Shown piece by piece: positions 52,236 to 63,200 of a stretch of 64,000 nucleotides of DNA. The notes beneath the pieces were generated by a model, which was not told the origin of the DNA, did no database searches, and worked only from the letters and a program-made list of their open reading frames with translations. The DNA is taken from NCBI GenBank assembly GCA_019671135.1, contig JAHRHY010000005.1, positions 2,652,001 to 2,716,000 on the forward strand, written 5' to 3'. Origin of the DNA: Linnemannia hyalina (taxonomy: Eukaryota; Mortierellomycota; Mortierellomycetes; Mortierellales; Mortierellaceae). Numbering within the stretch: position 1 is the first letter of the stretch; each line of letters opens with the position of its first letter. Position numbers and translations under genes: made by a program.

Positions 52236-54709
52236 CCTGCTGAAGGAGAACAGCCGGCTGACACAGGTTGTCCCAGTCACGCATGATTGTAGCAGCCACG
52301 CATGGTTCCAGCCCGGCGCCAACCATTCCGACCCATTTAGGTAACATGAGCGAGCTATTGCCATCGCATTGCATGGTGCTCCTCAGTCCTCTGCTATGAT
52401 ATGTAATGCTTGCAGAGAACTCCATCACCATTGTTTACAACTCATCCGGATTGCCTTATGAGCAGACAGCGCATGATCGTTGCAGAATCTCTTGCTCCTA
52501 CTCCTTCCACGATCCTTGCTGCTTCCGTTGCTCCTGTTGCTCCTGCTGATCTAAGTGTTTTTGGAAATAGAATAGCTGTTAAGAATCAGGACAACACAGT
52601 GTACATGATCATGGGATCGATGAGCGTGGTATGCTCTCATTGTGTGCTTTACATTGGATAGAGGTAACCGTCTACGATATTACCTACAACTATTCTACAT
52701 CCTCCTTTATTTTTATTGATACCCGATTTAATCACTTCTTTTGAAAACGCAGGAGTGTGTTGGACGTACAATCGCCAATCTACGTTTCTCTGCTGTCTAA
52801 GAGTCAAAACGCCGGTCATTAAGCTTCCCTTGATGAATTACAAAGCCTTTCAGAGGTGGTACCTTTTTCTCCGGGCTATTTCTTGCAACCATCCGGACCT
52901 TCAACAATGCCATTGCCTTTACGTCCTTTGGTACCAGCTCAAAGAACCGTGAAATGCATTGACAGAGGGAAGCAAAAAGAAAAAAGGTATTGCAAGTGCG
53001 ATAGAAGACTTTGAAAGGACGGAGATATGGCACGTACGTTGCAAGGGCGACGGTCGAATAGGGGAAGACCCAAGAAATAACAGCTCGAGAAGAAGGCGGG
53101 TTTGAGCAAGGGAGGGAAACCGACAGGGACAGGATTTGGCCCGCCAAGGCAACGAGTCGATTTGTCAAACAAAGTCTGAGTGACGCGGACGAGAAGGTTG
53201 TACAACATTTACATGGTAAGATGGTATTGCATTTAAAGGAAAGAAAGGAGACTGCTGTATAATATCTTTGACCCGAGATCTCGACTCATCACACCTGATA
53301 GGTCGCGTTGGGGATGCGGGGGGCTGGCTCGGTGTTCGCCACTTCATGGCATTCATACGACCCAAGTTGTGTAACTATAGGCATTCGGGCTCCCAGGGGT
53401 CCCGTCTCACACCTCCTTCCCGTGGCCATGGCTTGGATCAGTCAGGCCTGGCACGCCGTCACGAGTTGTGGAAATATGACGTCAAAAAATAAGGAAGGGA
53501 GGGCAAAACGAAAAAAAAAGTGAAGGCAGAAAAAAAAATCAAATAGAAAAGCGAGAGAGAAATGAGGAACTGACAATCATAAATAAACTTTGCAATAATC
53601 AACCACCACCACTTTTTTGTCAATTTACACTTGCCCCACACCTCCGCGAGCGAAGCCGCGGGTACCATTCTAGTCTACTAATACAAAATCGTTATCTCCA
53701 TCACCTGACTTATCGTAAATCATGTGATGTTCCCTCTTTCTCTTTCTCACGGTGTTGTGGTGTGTGTGGTGTTGTGGTGTGTGTATGGTATGTATGGTGT
53801 ATGTGTAGTGTGTGTGTAAGTGTTTGTGTGTGTTGTGTGTGTTGTGTGTGCTGTGTGCGTTTTTTTTAGTTTAAAGTTAATTAAATTAAAAATGAGAGAT
53901 GGATGAGGGTTGCAATCAGAGCCATACCGGTAAGCAGATCTGCCGGTAACCATGTTAAAATGCGACTGCGGAATGAGAGCCACGCCGGTAAGAAGATCTG
54001 CCGGTAAGCAGTAAGCATGTTAAGATGCGAAAATGGAGAATGGAGAGAGTAGAGCCGATGGCTTTTCTTTCTCTTTCACGGACAAGCATATTTTCTTTCC
54101 TTCCTTTCTCTTTTTTTTTTTTTTTTTTATCTGTCAGTAGCCAGCATGCCTTCCACTCGCTCTCACCGTGTCACTCTTACTACCACTTCCACCCCTGATG
54201 TCTCTCCTTCTGCGACCTTTACAGGATACAGACGGGCCAAGGCGACCAACTTAACAAGGTCGCCCTACTGCTAGCGCTCCCTCTACTTCCTCCACTCTCT
54301 ACTTCCTTTCCACCAAATGTACCACCACTATCACCGCCAAACTCAATGCCATCACCCCTTACTCTTCCTCCTCATTCCTCCTCTTCTTCCTCCTCTTCTT
54401 CTTCCTCCTCTTCTTCTTTTCCCTCTTTCCCCCCTTTTACCTCCTCTTCCTCCTCCATCAGTAGGTGTGCCAAGCATCGTGGACGTGGGAACGGCCAACA
54501 AAGGTCGACAAGTTGTTACTGTCCCTACTATAAAGGAAAACAAACGGTATTTTAGGGTAAACAGACCACAATTGCTCAGATTGCCGCCTCTTTACAGCAC
54601 AACTCCTAACTTATAATGGTAACAACTGCGAAGCAAGCTTTGATGCCATTTCAGACGGGGATGCTTACGTTGCAATTGCTGACGTGGTTCAATAGTTCGA
54701 GACTACAAG

Positions 54710-54854
54710 TAGAGCGTCTAATCGAATTTATTCGAATTTCCTATGTTTTGCTTAGGATTTGTGCGCATTCGAAACGGATTAAAAATTTCGACTCGAATGC
54801 GCACAAACCCAATGCAAACCATAGGAAATTCAAATAAATCGATTAGATTGGCTA
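54710..54854. mobile_element. hAT-type MITE (145 bp) in Helitron C
   Basis: Near-perfect palindrome with ends TAGAGCGTCTAATC and (inverted) TAGCCAATCTAATC, bounded by an 8 bp duplication ACTACAAG (54702-54709 and 54855-54862). Helitron B has the empty site with a single ACTACAAG at about 51770. Eight-base duplications and TAG-like ends are hallmarks of hAT elements. Confidence 0.88.
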
Positions 54855-55136
54855 ACTACAAGTCAGACAACGATTGAGTGGGAGGGTGAGGGGAGTGAGG
54901 ATGGGTCATCGATCAGGCGGCGGAGGCACTGGTACCGGGAGAATGCTTCCAGCCTGAGGCCTACCATTCCGACCCATTTAGGTAACATAAGCGACAACGA
55001 CGACCTGCTGAAGGAGAAAAGCCGGTTGTCCCAGTCACGCATGATTGTAGCAGCCACGCATGGCTCCAGCCCAACGCCAACCATTCCGACCCATTCCGGC
55101 CCATTTAGGTAACGTGAGCGAGCTATTGCCATCGCA

Positions 55137-55481
55137 TTGCATAGTGCTCCTCAGTCCTCTGCTACGAGATGTAATGCTTGCAGACAACTTGGTCACCGTT
55201 GTACAACTCATGCGGATTGCCATTTGAGCAGGAAGCGCATAATCGTTGCAGAATCTCTTGCTTCTACTCCTTCCACGGTCCTTGCTACTCCAGCCGCTTC
55301 TGCCGCTCCTGTTACCCCTGCTGCTTATGTTACCCCTGCTACTCATGTTTCCTTTGTTGCTCATGTTTCCTTTGTTGCCCATGTTTCCTTTGTTGCTCAT
55401 GTTGCTCCCGCTGATCTACGTGTTTTTGGGAATAGAGTAGCTGCTGTTAAGGAGCAGGACGACACAGTGTACATGATCTAG
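55137..55481 (+). pseudogene. Captured gene fragment with zinc-knuckle-like motif in Helitron C
   Basis: Frame open for about 114 codons: CNACRQLGHRCTTHADC resembles the CxxC..GH....C knuckles common in fungal proteins of unknown role. An Ala/Pro/Val-rich stretch follows, with three THVSFVAHV-like repeats and DLRVFGNRVAAV. The equivalent part of Helitrons A and B has indels. Probably an exon picked up from a host gene; the parent gene is not in the window. Confidence 0.45.
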
Positions 55482-56548
55482 GAATTGATGAGCGTGGTCT
55501 GCTCTCATTGGGGTGCTTTACATTGGACAGAGGTAACCAGTTACGATAACACCTACAACTATTCTACATTCTTCTTTCTTTTTATTGATGCGCGATTTAA
55601 TTATTTATTTTGAATACGCAGGAGCGTGTCGGACGTACAGTCGCTAATCCACGCTTCTCTGTGTGCTGCCTAAGAGTCAAAATGCCAGCCATCGAAGCTT
55701 CCCTTGCTGGATTGCAAAGCCATTTCAGAGGTATTTCTTGCAACCACCCGGACCTTCAACAGTGTCTTTGCCTTTACATTACATCCTTTGGTACCAGTAC
55801 AAAGTACCGTGACATTCGACATGCGTTGACCGCCTGGCAGAGGGAAAGCGAAAAGAAAAAAAGGTATTGTGAGTGCGATAGAGGACTTTGGGAGGATGGA
55901 GATATGGCACGTACGTTACAAGGGCGACGGTCGAATAGGGAATGATCCAAGGAATAACACCTCGAGAGAGGAAGGCAGGTTTGAGCAAAGGAGGAAAACC
56001 GACAGGATTTAGCCCGCCAAGGCAACGAGTCGATTTGTCAAACAAAGTCTGAATGAGGCGGACGAGAGGGTTGTAGAGTACGTTCATGGCAAGACGGTGT
56101 TGTATTTGATGGAAAGAAAGGAGACTGCTGCATAAAATCTTTGACCGAGATCTCGACTGACAGAGGGCTCATCAGACACGACAGGTCGCATTGGGGATGC
56201 GGAGGGCTGGCTCGGTGCTCGCCACTTCATGGCATTCATGCGACCCAAGTTGTGTATCTATAGGCATTCGAGCTCCCAGGGATCCCGTCTGACACCTCCT
56301 CCCCGTGGCTGTGGCTTGGATTAGTCAGGCCTGGCACGCTGGCACGATTTGTGGAATCTGACAAAGAAAAAAAAAGGAAGGGAGGGCAAAACGAAAAAAA
56401 AAAGTGAAGACAGAAATAGAAAAGTGAGAGAGAAATGAGGAACTGACAAACACAAATAAACTTTGCAATATTCAACCACCACCACTTTTTTATCAATTCA
56501 CACTTCCTCCACACCTCCGCGAGCGAAGCCGCGGGTACTATTCTAGTA

Positions 56549-56628
56549 TCATATATTCTCCTAGGACTCAATAAAGACCCCAGCTCCTTTCTCACCATTT
56601 TTCTCTCCCCAGCTGTTCATATCACAGT
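56549..56628 (+). repeat. LTR-like R/U5 fragment, copy 2
   Basis: Close match to 28532-28612 (atattctcctagg, ctcaataaagaccccagct, ctgttcatatcaca). It starts right beside the 3' end of Helitron C. Confidence 0.5.
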
Positions 56629-56639
56629 AGACATGCATG

Positions 56640-57830
56640 CGAGCGATATTGATCGAGATATCGAGATAATTCACAAAACCATACATTTGTGAACGCCGAC
56701 GATGACGCCGACAGGGTATGCATGCCTGCTCAACGGGATTGACTTTGACATTCCAATTGACATCCAATGATGGTAGTTCGATGTCCATTGAACAAAACTG
56801 ATCGACTTGTACAATGGTCAAAAATGGCTAATTTGGATCGGCGATGACGTGACATTGTACATAATAAAATCTGGTTCTCTTGTACTCGATCACGACGAAA
56901 ATATCACCTTGAATTTTCGCAACATGAGTTACATGTACTTGGCATGGTTTTCAAGCCAAAAGGTGCACCTTGAGAGGCATACTGCACATATCTCCAAGTG
57001 AAAGCTGTCTTGTGAATGTCTTGTACAGCTCTAAAATGACGGTACACTTTTTTGAGATCAATAGTAGAAAGTATCCTACTACCAGGCAATTCAGATTTTT
57101 CATCTTCAAGAAACACGTTGAGATGGCAAAAATCATGGCACGGTCGAAAATCAGTCCTCTTGCCGTTATCGTGCCAAAATTAATGGTGTAAAGGACGAGC
57201 GTGTCAATGGTGCCAACAAGTAACCATTTTTTGTCGCTTCATCAACAAACTGCCCATGGTGAAAGGCAATAGGGTACTGTCTTTTCCATGCCGTAACACC
57301 ATCAGGCGTTTTCAACCGCACTGGAGCCTCATCCAGAGTACAAAAACTCTGCTGCGAAATTGCTGCATTCTCATCAAGCAAACCACGAATGGATTGAAGA
57401 AAACCATCCCTCAATGAATGAAGGCAGGGGTTTCTCGGCTTCTGGAGGTTGGGTTGGTATAAGAGCTTCATACCTGTCCTCCAATGGACGCGGAACACAA
57501 ACTTTTGCATCCTTACCAAGTCCTGGCAATCCAAGGATTCCAAATCAAAACGTAAATAAAGTATCCAAACCAATTAGCAAGTCATAGCCATGAGGCATGT
57601 CTAAGTCTTCACATGCATGCATACTCTTTCTGAAGTATCAAGTGCTAAGGGTACAGTGGCACCAATACGAGGTACAGTGATGCTGGCATGTGCTAATTGA
57701 ATGGGGTCATCGTTCTTGTCTGCATAAATGATCATTGCCTTCAATGTTTTAACAAGTCTGGTAGATACACATGTAATCGTAGAACCAGTATCAGTCATAG
57801 CAAGACATCTCTGATCATTCACCCACATAC
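56640..57830 (-). pseudogene. Ty3/gypsy pol fossil
   Basis: Read on the minus strand: retropepsin remnant TDTGSTITCVSTRLVKTL (57828-57601), then a protease-RT linker with LLDENAAISQQSFCTLDEAP and GVTAWKRQYPIAF (57573-57166), then RT pieces STIDLKKVYRHFRAV and TAFTWRYVQYASQGAPFGLK (about 57116-56904) in shifted frames. Different from the intact chromovirus at the window start; several stops and frameshifts show it is old. Confidence 0.78.
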
Positions 57831-57984
57831 ATGTAACTAATACTTCAACCCCTGTGCCGTCTTGACACTATTGAAAGACCTCGCCAGATCAGAGCGCAAA
57901 CGAGTGTGTGCATATTTTGCATTGCCATTGTCAATCATGAAAGCTGTAGCATGCATGCCTTATAACGACTTTATTCATGGATGC

Positions 57985-60471
57985 TCACGGGTAGAATGCC
58001 GCCGGTTTTTTCTTGTAGTTTTTTGTTGGTGTTGTTGTCGTGGGCTCGATGGAGTTTACAATTTCCTGCAACATCTCGCGTATCTCGTGATCCACAGGCT
58101 TCGCCTCCTCCTCTCGCGCGGACACCTCTGCCTTGATACGCATCGCCAATATAAGACTCCGTAAGATAGCCTCCTTGGTTTTCTTTCCGAACTCACCCTT
58201 CTTGAGAGGGATGAAGAATGTATCAAAGTGAAGGAGTCGAAAAACACCACGGAAGTCGAGGCGCCAGAGGTTGGTCTCGTCGTTGAACGTGCTAGATCCG
58301 TATACAGCGATCCCACGCCAAGGAATCGAGTGCTTGGATGTGCCCTTCACCTGACTGACCCAAGAATCCCTCATAGCCCTGGCAAGCTTGAACTCGTCTT
58401 GTCGCAACTTCTCAGCCTTGCCGTTGTGAATGGTCGACGCTTCTGAAAGGCAAAGCTGGCAGCCTTCCCATATCGTGACACCGTCAGCGAACTGGCCAAT
58501 CTGCTTTGTATCTATTAGATCATTCCGTGCCCAGTTCTTGCGCTCCTGTACGCCTGTGATGAGGACTTCCAAGTACTGCGTCTCAAGTCCCGTCATGGTC
58601 ATTGCACCTCTAATGAAGCACCACATCAGGTCTGCGAACCCTTGCCTTTCGTTGATGTTGGTCGGGACGGCGTCATGGAATGAGAAGTAGTGGGAGCTAG
58701 AAGATGATGGGAGGAAGTGTCAATCTGCTGATCTGCCAATTGCTTCAAAAGCATATAGAATGTGGGTGTATGTCCAGCACTTACTACGAGTGAATGATCG
58801 ACATGATGTAGCGCGCGACAGGATCCCCCATGCTCTCCTCTGCAATCGCATCATTCACGCTGTCGTAGTGGCTATTCGCAAATATGCGCTCAAGGACATC
58901 TGTCAAAGTGGGCCAATGCTCGTGAAGGTTGCTAACGGGATCCACCCTACTTGCAGCTCTACCAACGTTTGGAGCCAGACTCCTCCTGAATTTTGAGTTG
59001 ATGGTCATATCAGCTATGCCATCGCGCGCAAGCGAAAAGTCCTGTAGGTTTTGCGCTCTGAACTCCCGGAACTTTCGAACAAGATCTTCTTCCTCTACAA
59101 TCCACTTCACCTCTTGATTCAGCGCCACGAACTGCTCGAGATTGGCAGTGGGATCTGTCAATGAGCAGAAAAGAATGGAAAACCTTGTGAGTTGTTGCTG
59201 GTCAATACTGTGCGCAGACTGCACAATTTTCTCTACATCGCGTGAGTACCTGGAAATTCAAGCTCTTCTGCGGTAATGGTTTCTCAACTACTTGTACTGG
59301 TGGCTCTGCTGTTGTCATGGTTCTCCGAGTCCTTGGTCGGATCCTTGATGTGCTTGCAGCTGTTGACGCTGGCTTCACCGTCCACTGGCCGTGGTGTTCC
59401 CTATATGTTGGGGTCAGACCTGGAGAGTTACTACATAGTTTCTCAATCCATAATACCGGTCGCAGCCACTGTCAAGAAGATATTATACGTACAGAGTTCA
59501 TTCTTCCTCGCTTTCCTGCTCTGGCATCCGATCGCACCTGAACATCGTCCAATTCAGCTTCTGTGAGTGTGGATTTGGGACTTGATGCAGGCTTGCCTGT
59601 GTCCAGGAAAGGGTTCTTCGGATTATAGAATTCTAGAAAATAAGCATGAAGCAATGAGTTAGAGCTTTTATATAACGTAAATTAGCCTAGCAGGCATCAA
59701 GGGCCGGTGCTTTGCCGCCCCGAAATGTACTCACCCGCGTTAAGACGTGTTTTCGGCGATGACTCGTCCAGTTCGCCCGAGGGATTACAGGGATGCATAC
59801 CGCGACTACCTACTTGTGCAACAGGCGAAGACTGGGACAGAGAAGTATAGAACGGGGACGAGAGTTGAAGCAGTGATGATTGATGTTATTATTATGATAC
59901 AACTAAATATATATACAAAGTCACCAACTAGGTTTCTAGGTGTAGTGTCATACAAAGTCAGAGGTGACAGAGGGTGACAAGGAATGACTAACTAGAGAGC
60001 AATAGTAAACCTAATATGTTGCAACTTGCCACATCATAGCATGGATGCAGGTGTTATCATCTACTACTCATACATCAAACATGGACGCCTTAAATCACAA
60101 CAATGCAACTTGCCTGCCGTAACCTCCTCGCCTTCCGGAACGCCGGATGATTGGTTCTCTGTACGATCACCTGAATCGTTTGGCTGAATTGTTGGCAGTG
60201 CGGCGGCGGTTGATGTCGAGCCCTCCCAAATCATCTCCTTGGCCACAGGAACACAACCAGCAACCAACTCGCTGGCTGTTCGTGTTTTTGATATCTTCAC
60301 TACTCGAGTCGCCGAAAAGTTGTCGCCTTCGTTGCGTCTCCAGGTTGCATACTTGGTCGATAGACTTTTCTTTACCGTGTTCGAAAGGAAGCTTTTTGAA
60401 ATAAGAGCGGAGTAGGCTTCTTCCGCATCGCTCTTGCTAAAATATTCAAACTCCAGAGCGAATTTCGGCAT
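57985..60471 (-). CDS. Hypothetical multi-exon protein (Mortierella-type family)
   Basis: Likely start ATG 60471 (MPKFALEFEYFSKSDAEEAY). Exon-like segments follow at about 60471-60115, 59831-59735, 59633-59490, 59480-59250, 59180-58785 and 58700-57985; not all splice junctions could be made to fit in frame, so the model is approximate. The last exon contains blocks I associate with a large uncharacterised family in Mortierella-like fungi: SFHDAVPTN, GFADLMWCFIRGA, VLITGVQERKNW, LRQDEFKLARAMRDSWVSQ and LDFRGVFRLLHFDTF. It ends in a Lys/Pro/Thr-rich tail. No enzyme motif recognised. A SINE copy lies immediately upstream of the ATG. Confidence 0.55.
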
Positions 60472-60486
60472 AGTAATGGGCCCAGA

Positions 60487-60750
60487 GAACAGTCCCAGTG
60501 GTGCAACAAGCCACCAAGGGTTTTTTTTATTTCTGAAGACGGTACTTGAGAAAGAAATGTGTAGGGGGCAAGACTCTGAATTTGAGGGAAGACTTTGTGC
60601 TGTAGAAGAGAGAGGAGCCCTCAACTCCTGGAGTGTAAGATGATGAGATCATGCGCCAAGCCAAACCAAACGCTCTCCTAGGACTCGAACCCAGGACCTC
60701 AAGATTGTGAGAGGGACGCTTTACTACTACGCCAAACGGGATCCCAAGCC
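60487..60750 (-). mobile_element. tRNA-derived SINE, third (truncated) copy
   Basis: Matches the Helitron-borne SINEs from gggatcccgtttggcgtag (A-box side, near 60745) to the gttgcaccactgggactgtt end (near 60490), with several substitutions. The last ~45 bases of the 3' end are missing. The B-box GGTTCGAGTCC is intact. No clear target duplication. It is a locus outside Helitrons, so the SINE has moved on its own. Confidence 0.75.
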
Positions 60751-60879
60751 CCGGAGAGACGAAAAGAATCAAGGGCGGAACGATTTACGGGAAGAAACCG
60801 GGTCGGGATGAAAAAACAAGTCACAAATTGCGGTAAAACCTTAATTAATTGGTCAAAACCGGGTCATTAAATGGTCCAA

Positions 60880-62171
60880 ACCCGGAATGTTGTTGGATAT
60901 CACGACCTTTGCACATTGTTACGGCGGGATTGTTGAAATCGATCTACGTCAGCTCCTCAAACAACAATCGACAATCCGTCACCATCAGGCCTGGATGTCA
61001 CAGAGGCGGGTCAAGAGGGCGATCCCTGACATCGATGACGTGGAATGGAACTCGACCTTGGCATATGTCCACGACAGGCACGCAGTCTTCACCTTTTACA
61101 GCAACAGCAAGAACTCTCACCAACGCACACATCATATCAAAAAGCTGCATGGAATGCAGCCCACTCTGAACTCCATGCAGGCTCGCAAGCCCAACCTGTA
61201 CCCAACATGCGTGTGCCGACGATGCGAGCTCGAGAAGGAGGATAACGATCACGTCTGGAAATGCCCTTCGGCAGCTGAGACCACCACTGAGATCTGGAAG
61301 GAGGCCATGGGCAAGATTAATGAGTGGGGTGTGCAGGCGACAAACAGCTACAACGCAGCCAGGAAGCGAGAATACAAACGCGCGGTGGACAGAGGTCGTC
61401 AGGTACCGAGGCCAGTACCCATACACTGGTGGCCCCCTTCGGATGCGGATCATGTACGAAGATTTTCCTCCATCGGTGGAGCTCGAGCCGTGCACAGCGG
61501 TAGTCCAGCTCCCGATCGAGACGAGAAACCGATGTGGAATGTGTCGGATCTCCTCCGCGGCATCACCCCATTGAGCATGTTGACTGAATGGTCCGCGGTC
61601 TTCCGGACCCCAATGTCCATCGCTAAGACAGTCCTTCACAAGTTTGTTGGCTACCTGGAGGCGCAGGCCTCGGAGCTGATCTGGAAACCTCGGTGCTCCG
61701 AGACGATCGCGTGGGAACAAAGCCAGGGCATCTCTGCCAAGGACAAGACATCCAAGTACACAGGCCCCCGAGGTGACTGGAGTCAAGGATACGGTTACAT
61801 CACGCACGATGGTTTCTGTCCGTGTGGCGCTTCGCTAGCCACACATTGTGAAGGAAGGTGCCCTGGAGCGACCAAGGACCCACGCGCTGCTGACGAGCGG
61901 TTGTTGGAGAGTTTGTTAGGAAGGAGGAGGTTGTCAATGATGGAGAGGATGGGAAGAATCCCCTTCATTCGTATCTAGTTTTATTTTCTTCCGTTTAAGC
62001 TGTGAAGAGCAGCGACAATTGTTGCGCAGAGCCAGGTTCTGGACCGGACTGCGACTGGTGGATGGTGCACTGAAGAGTTTGGTCTGTAGTTCCCTTTTAC
62101 TTCCAAATAACTTCTCTATGCTGTTTGTCAGAGAAATAAAATTGTGTACCCAAAAAAAAAAAAAAAAAAAA
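60880..62171 (+). mobile_element. 5'-truncated LINE with poly(A) tail
   Basis: The 3' end of a non-LTR retrotransposon: C-terminal coding region (60887-61978), about 150 bp of 3' UTR with AATAAA at 62135-62140, and a 20-base A tail (62152-62171). The 5' truncation point is near 60880. I found no convincing target duplication around it. Confidence 0.78.
60887..61978 (+). pseudogene. LINE reverse-transcriptase ORF, C-terminal fragment
   Basis: About 363 codons without stops. The recognisable part is the C-terminal zinc-knuckle typical of fungal LINE ORF2 proteins (CVCRRCELEKEDNDHVWKCPSA, residues about 108-130), preceded by a stretch reading KKLHGMQPTLNSMQARKP. The last ~200 residues have a further Cys-rich motif FCPCGASLATHC. 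The polymerase domain itself has been lost by truncation, so the fragment cannot work alone. The apparent ATG is probably an internal Met. Confidence 0.72.
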
Positions 62172-63200
62172 TGTGCTTGCCCACCCCTAGGCCAGCTGCT
62201 GATCAGTAGGATAAATCGAGCGCACGAATAACAACAACAATGAGCAAAAAACGTTTGGAGAGAGGTTATAAATGGAGACGGGAGATTGTTGTTATGATCA
62301 CCAGTAAAGCAAAGGTCCAAGATAGGTAAATAATGAATGAGGGTCCATCATTGGCAGCATGCCTATGGGAGGACAAGATGGACAAGCCAAAAAAAAAAAA
62401 AAAAAAAAAAAAAAGACCCTGTGTGTTAATAGAGGACACACCCTGTGAAAATCAAAAAACGCTTTAATTTTCGTTTTACTCCGACAGTCCCTGTGAGAAT
62501 AAGGTCACACAGCCCTGTGTGAATAGATTAATTCTTTTTTATTTTGTTTTGTTTTTACAGCCTTATTCACACTATCGCCCAGCAATGAATCCTGTTCATA
62601 TTATAGTGTCATAGATATGTTTCTTTTCTTTCTGTGAGTCATCTATCTCTTGCATCTCTTAGTCTCTGCATGCAGCCATTTTTTTTGTTGACTTTATTCT
62701 ATCCTTATGCACTATCTCACATACTTTTTCGCCTGAGTATCAGATACTACTACTACTTCAAAAAACACAAAAAAGGCATTGAGAGAGAGAGAGAAAAGAA
62801 GGGAAAGCAATGAATATTGTAATACATACAATCACCTTCATTTCCATAGGTATAGTATGGGACATGTGTGTATTTTCATCTCCCTCCGCGAGCGAAGCCG
62901 CGGGTACTTCTAGTTACACGTACATGAAATAAGAGTTTGTTCTTTTTATGCCATAGGACAACGTTCTTGTCTCGTAACTTGTTTCAAGTGAGTGTAATGC
63001 TCTAGCGGTAAAAGTATATGACTGATATGTTTTAATTCGTTTGAAGAAAAGAGACAACTATTGCCTTTATGGGTGTAATTAAAGTGGGTGCTAGGGTCTT
63101 AAGCCAGCGCATAACGCTGGGGGAGGGGGTGGAGGAACAGATGAACAGAAAGCAGGAAGGGAAAGAAACATGGGCCAATACAGTATGTTTATGCGCCATT
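62172..63200. other. Gene-free interval
   Basis: Holds a 26-base A run (62389-62414), short (GA)n at about 62779-62795, a Helitron 3' end (62883-62913) and cctgtg(t/a)gaat repeats at about 62418-62525. No gene recognised. Confidence 0.6.
62883..62913 (+). mobile_element. Helitron 3' terminus, fourth copy (5' end not found)
   Basis: CCTCCGCGAGCGAAGCCGCGG hairpin, then GTACTTCTAG (CTAG 62910-62913) followed by T, the same terminus as Helitrons A-C. No TCTACTAATAC start is visible upstream, so the element is either 5'-diverged or truncated. Confidence 0.75.

Larger units (their letters stand above)
50734..53673 (+). mobile_element. Non-autonomous Helitron B
   Basis: Starts TCTACTAATACAAAG after A (50733). 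Ends with the hairpin CCGCGAGCGAAGCCGCGG and GTACCATTCTAG (CTAG 53670-53673). The next base is the first T of Helitron C. Content and order are the same as Helitron A (reverse complement of 8774-11692), and most short frames are identical at the protein level. It carries the same SINE at the same place. No helicase gene. Confidence 0.92.
53674..56546 (+). mobile_element. Non-autonomous Helitron C (head-to-tail with B)
   Basis: Starts TCTACTAATACAAAATCG immediately after the CTAG of Helitron B. Ends hairpin plus GTACTATTCTAG (56543-56546), followed by T. It is an older, diverged member: same order of segments, no SINE, a short TTTCC tract, and a 145 bp hAT-type MITE at 54710-54854. Confidence 0.9.

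Noticed and set aside
53674..56546. Helitrons B and C as one 5.8 kb element
   Set aside because: Complete 5' and 3' Helitron termini occur at the 53673/53674 junction, and the two halves are colinear copies of the same family.
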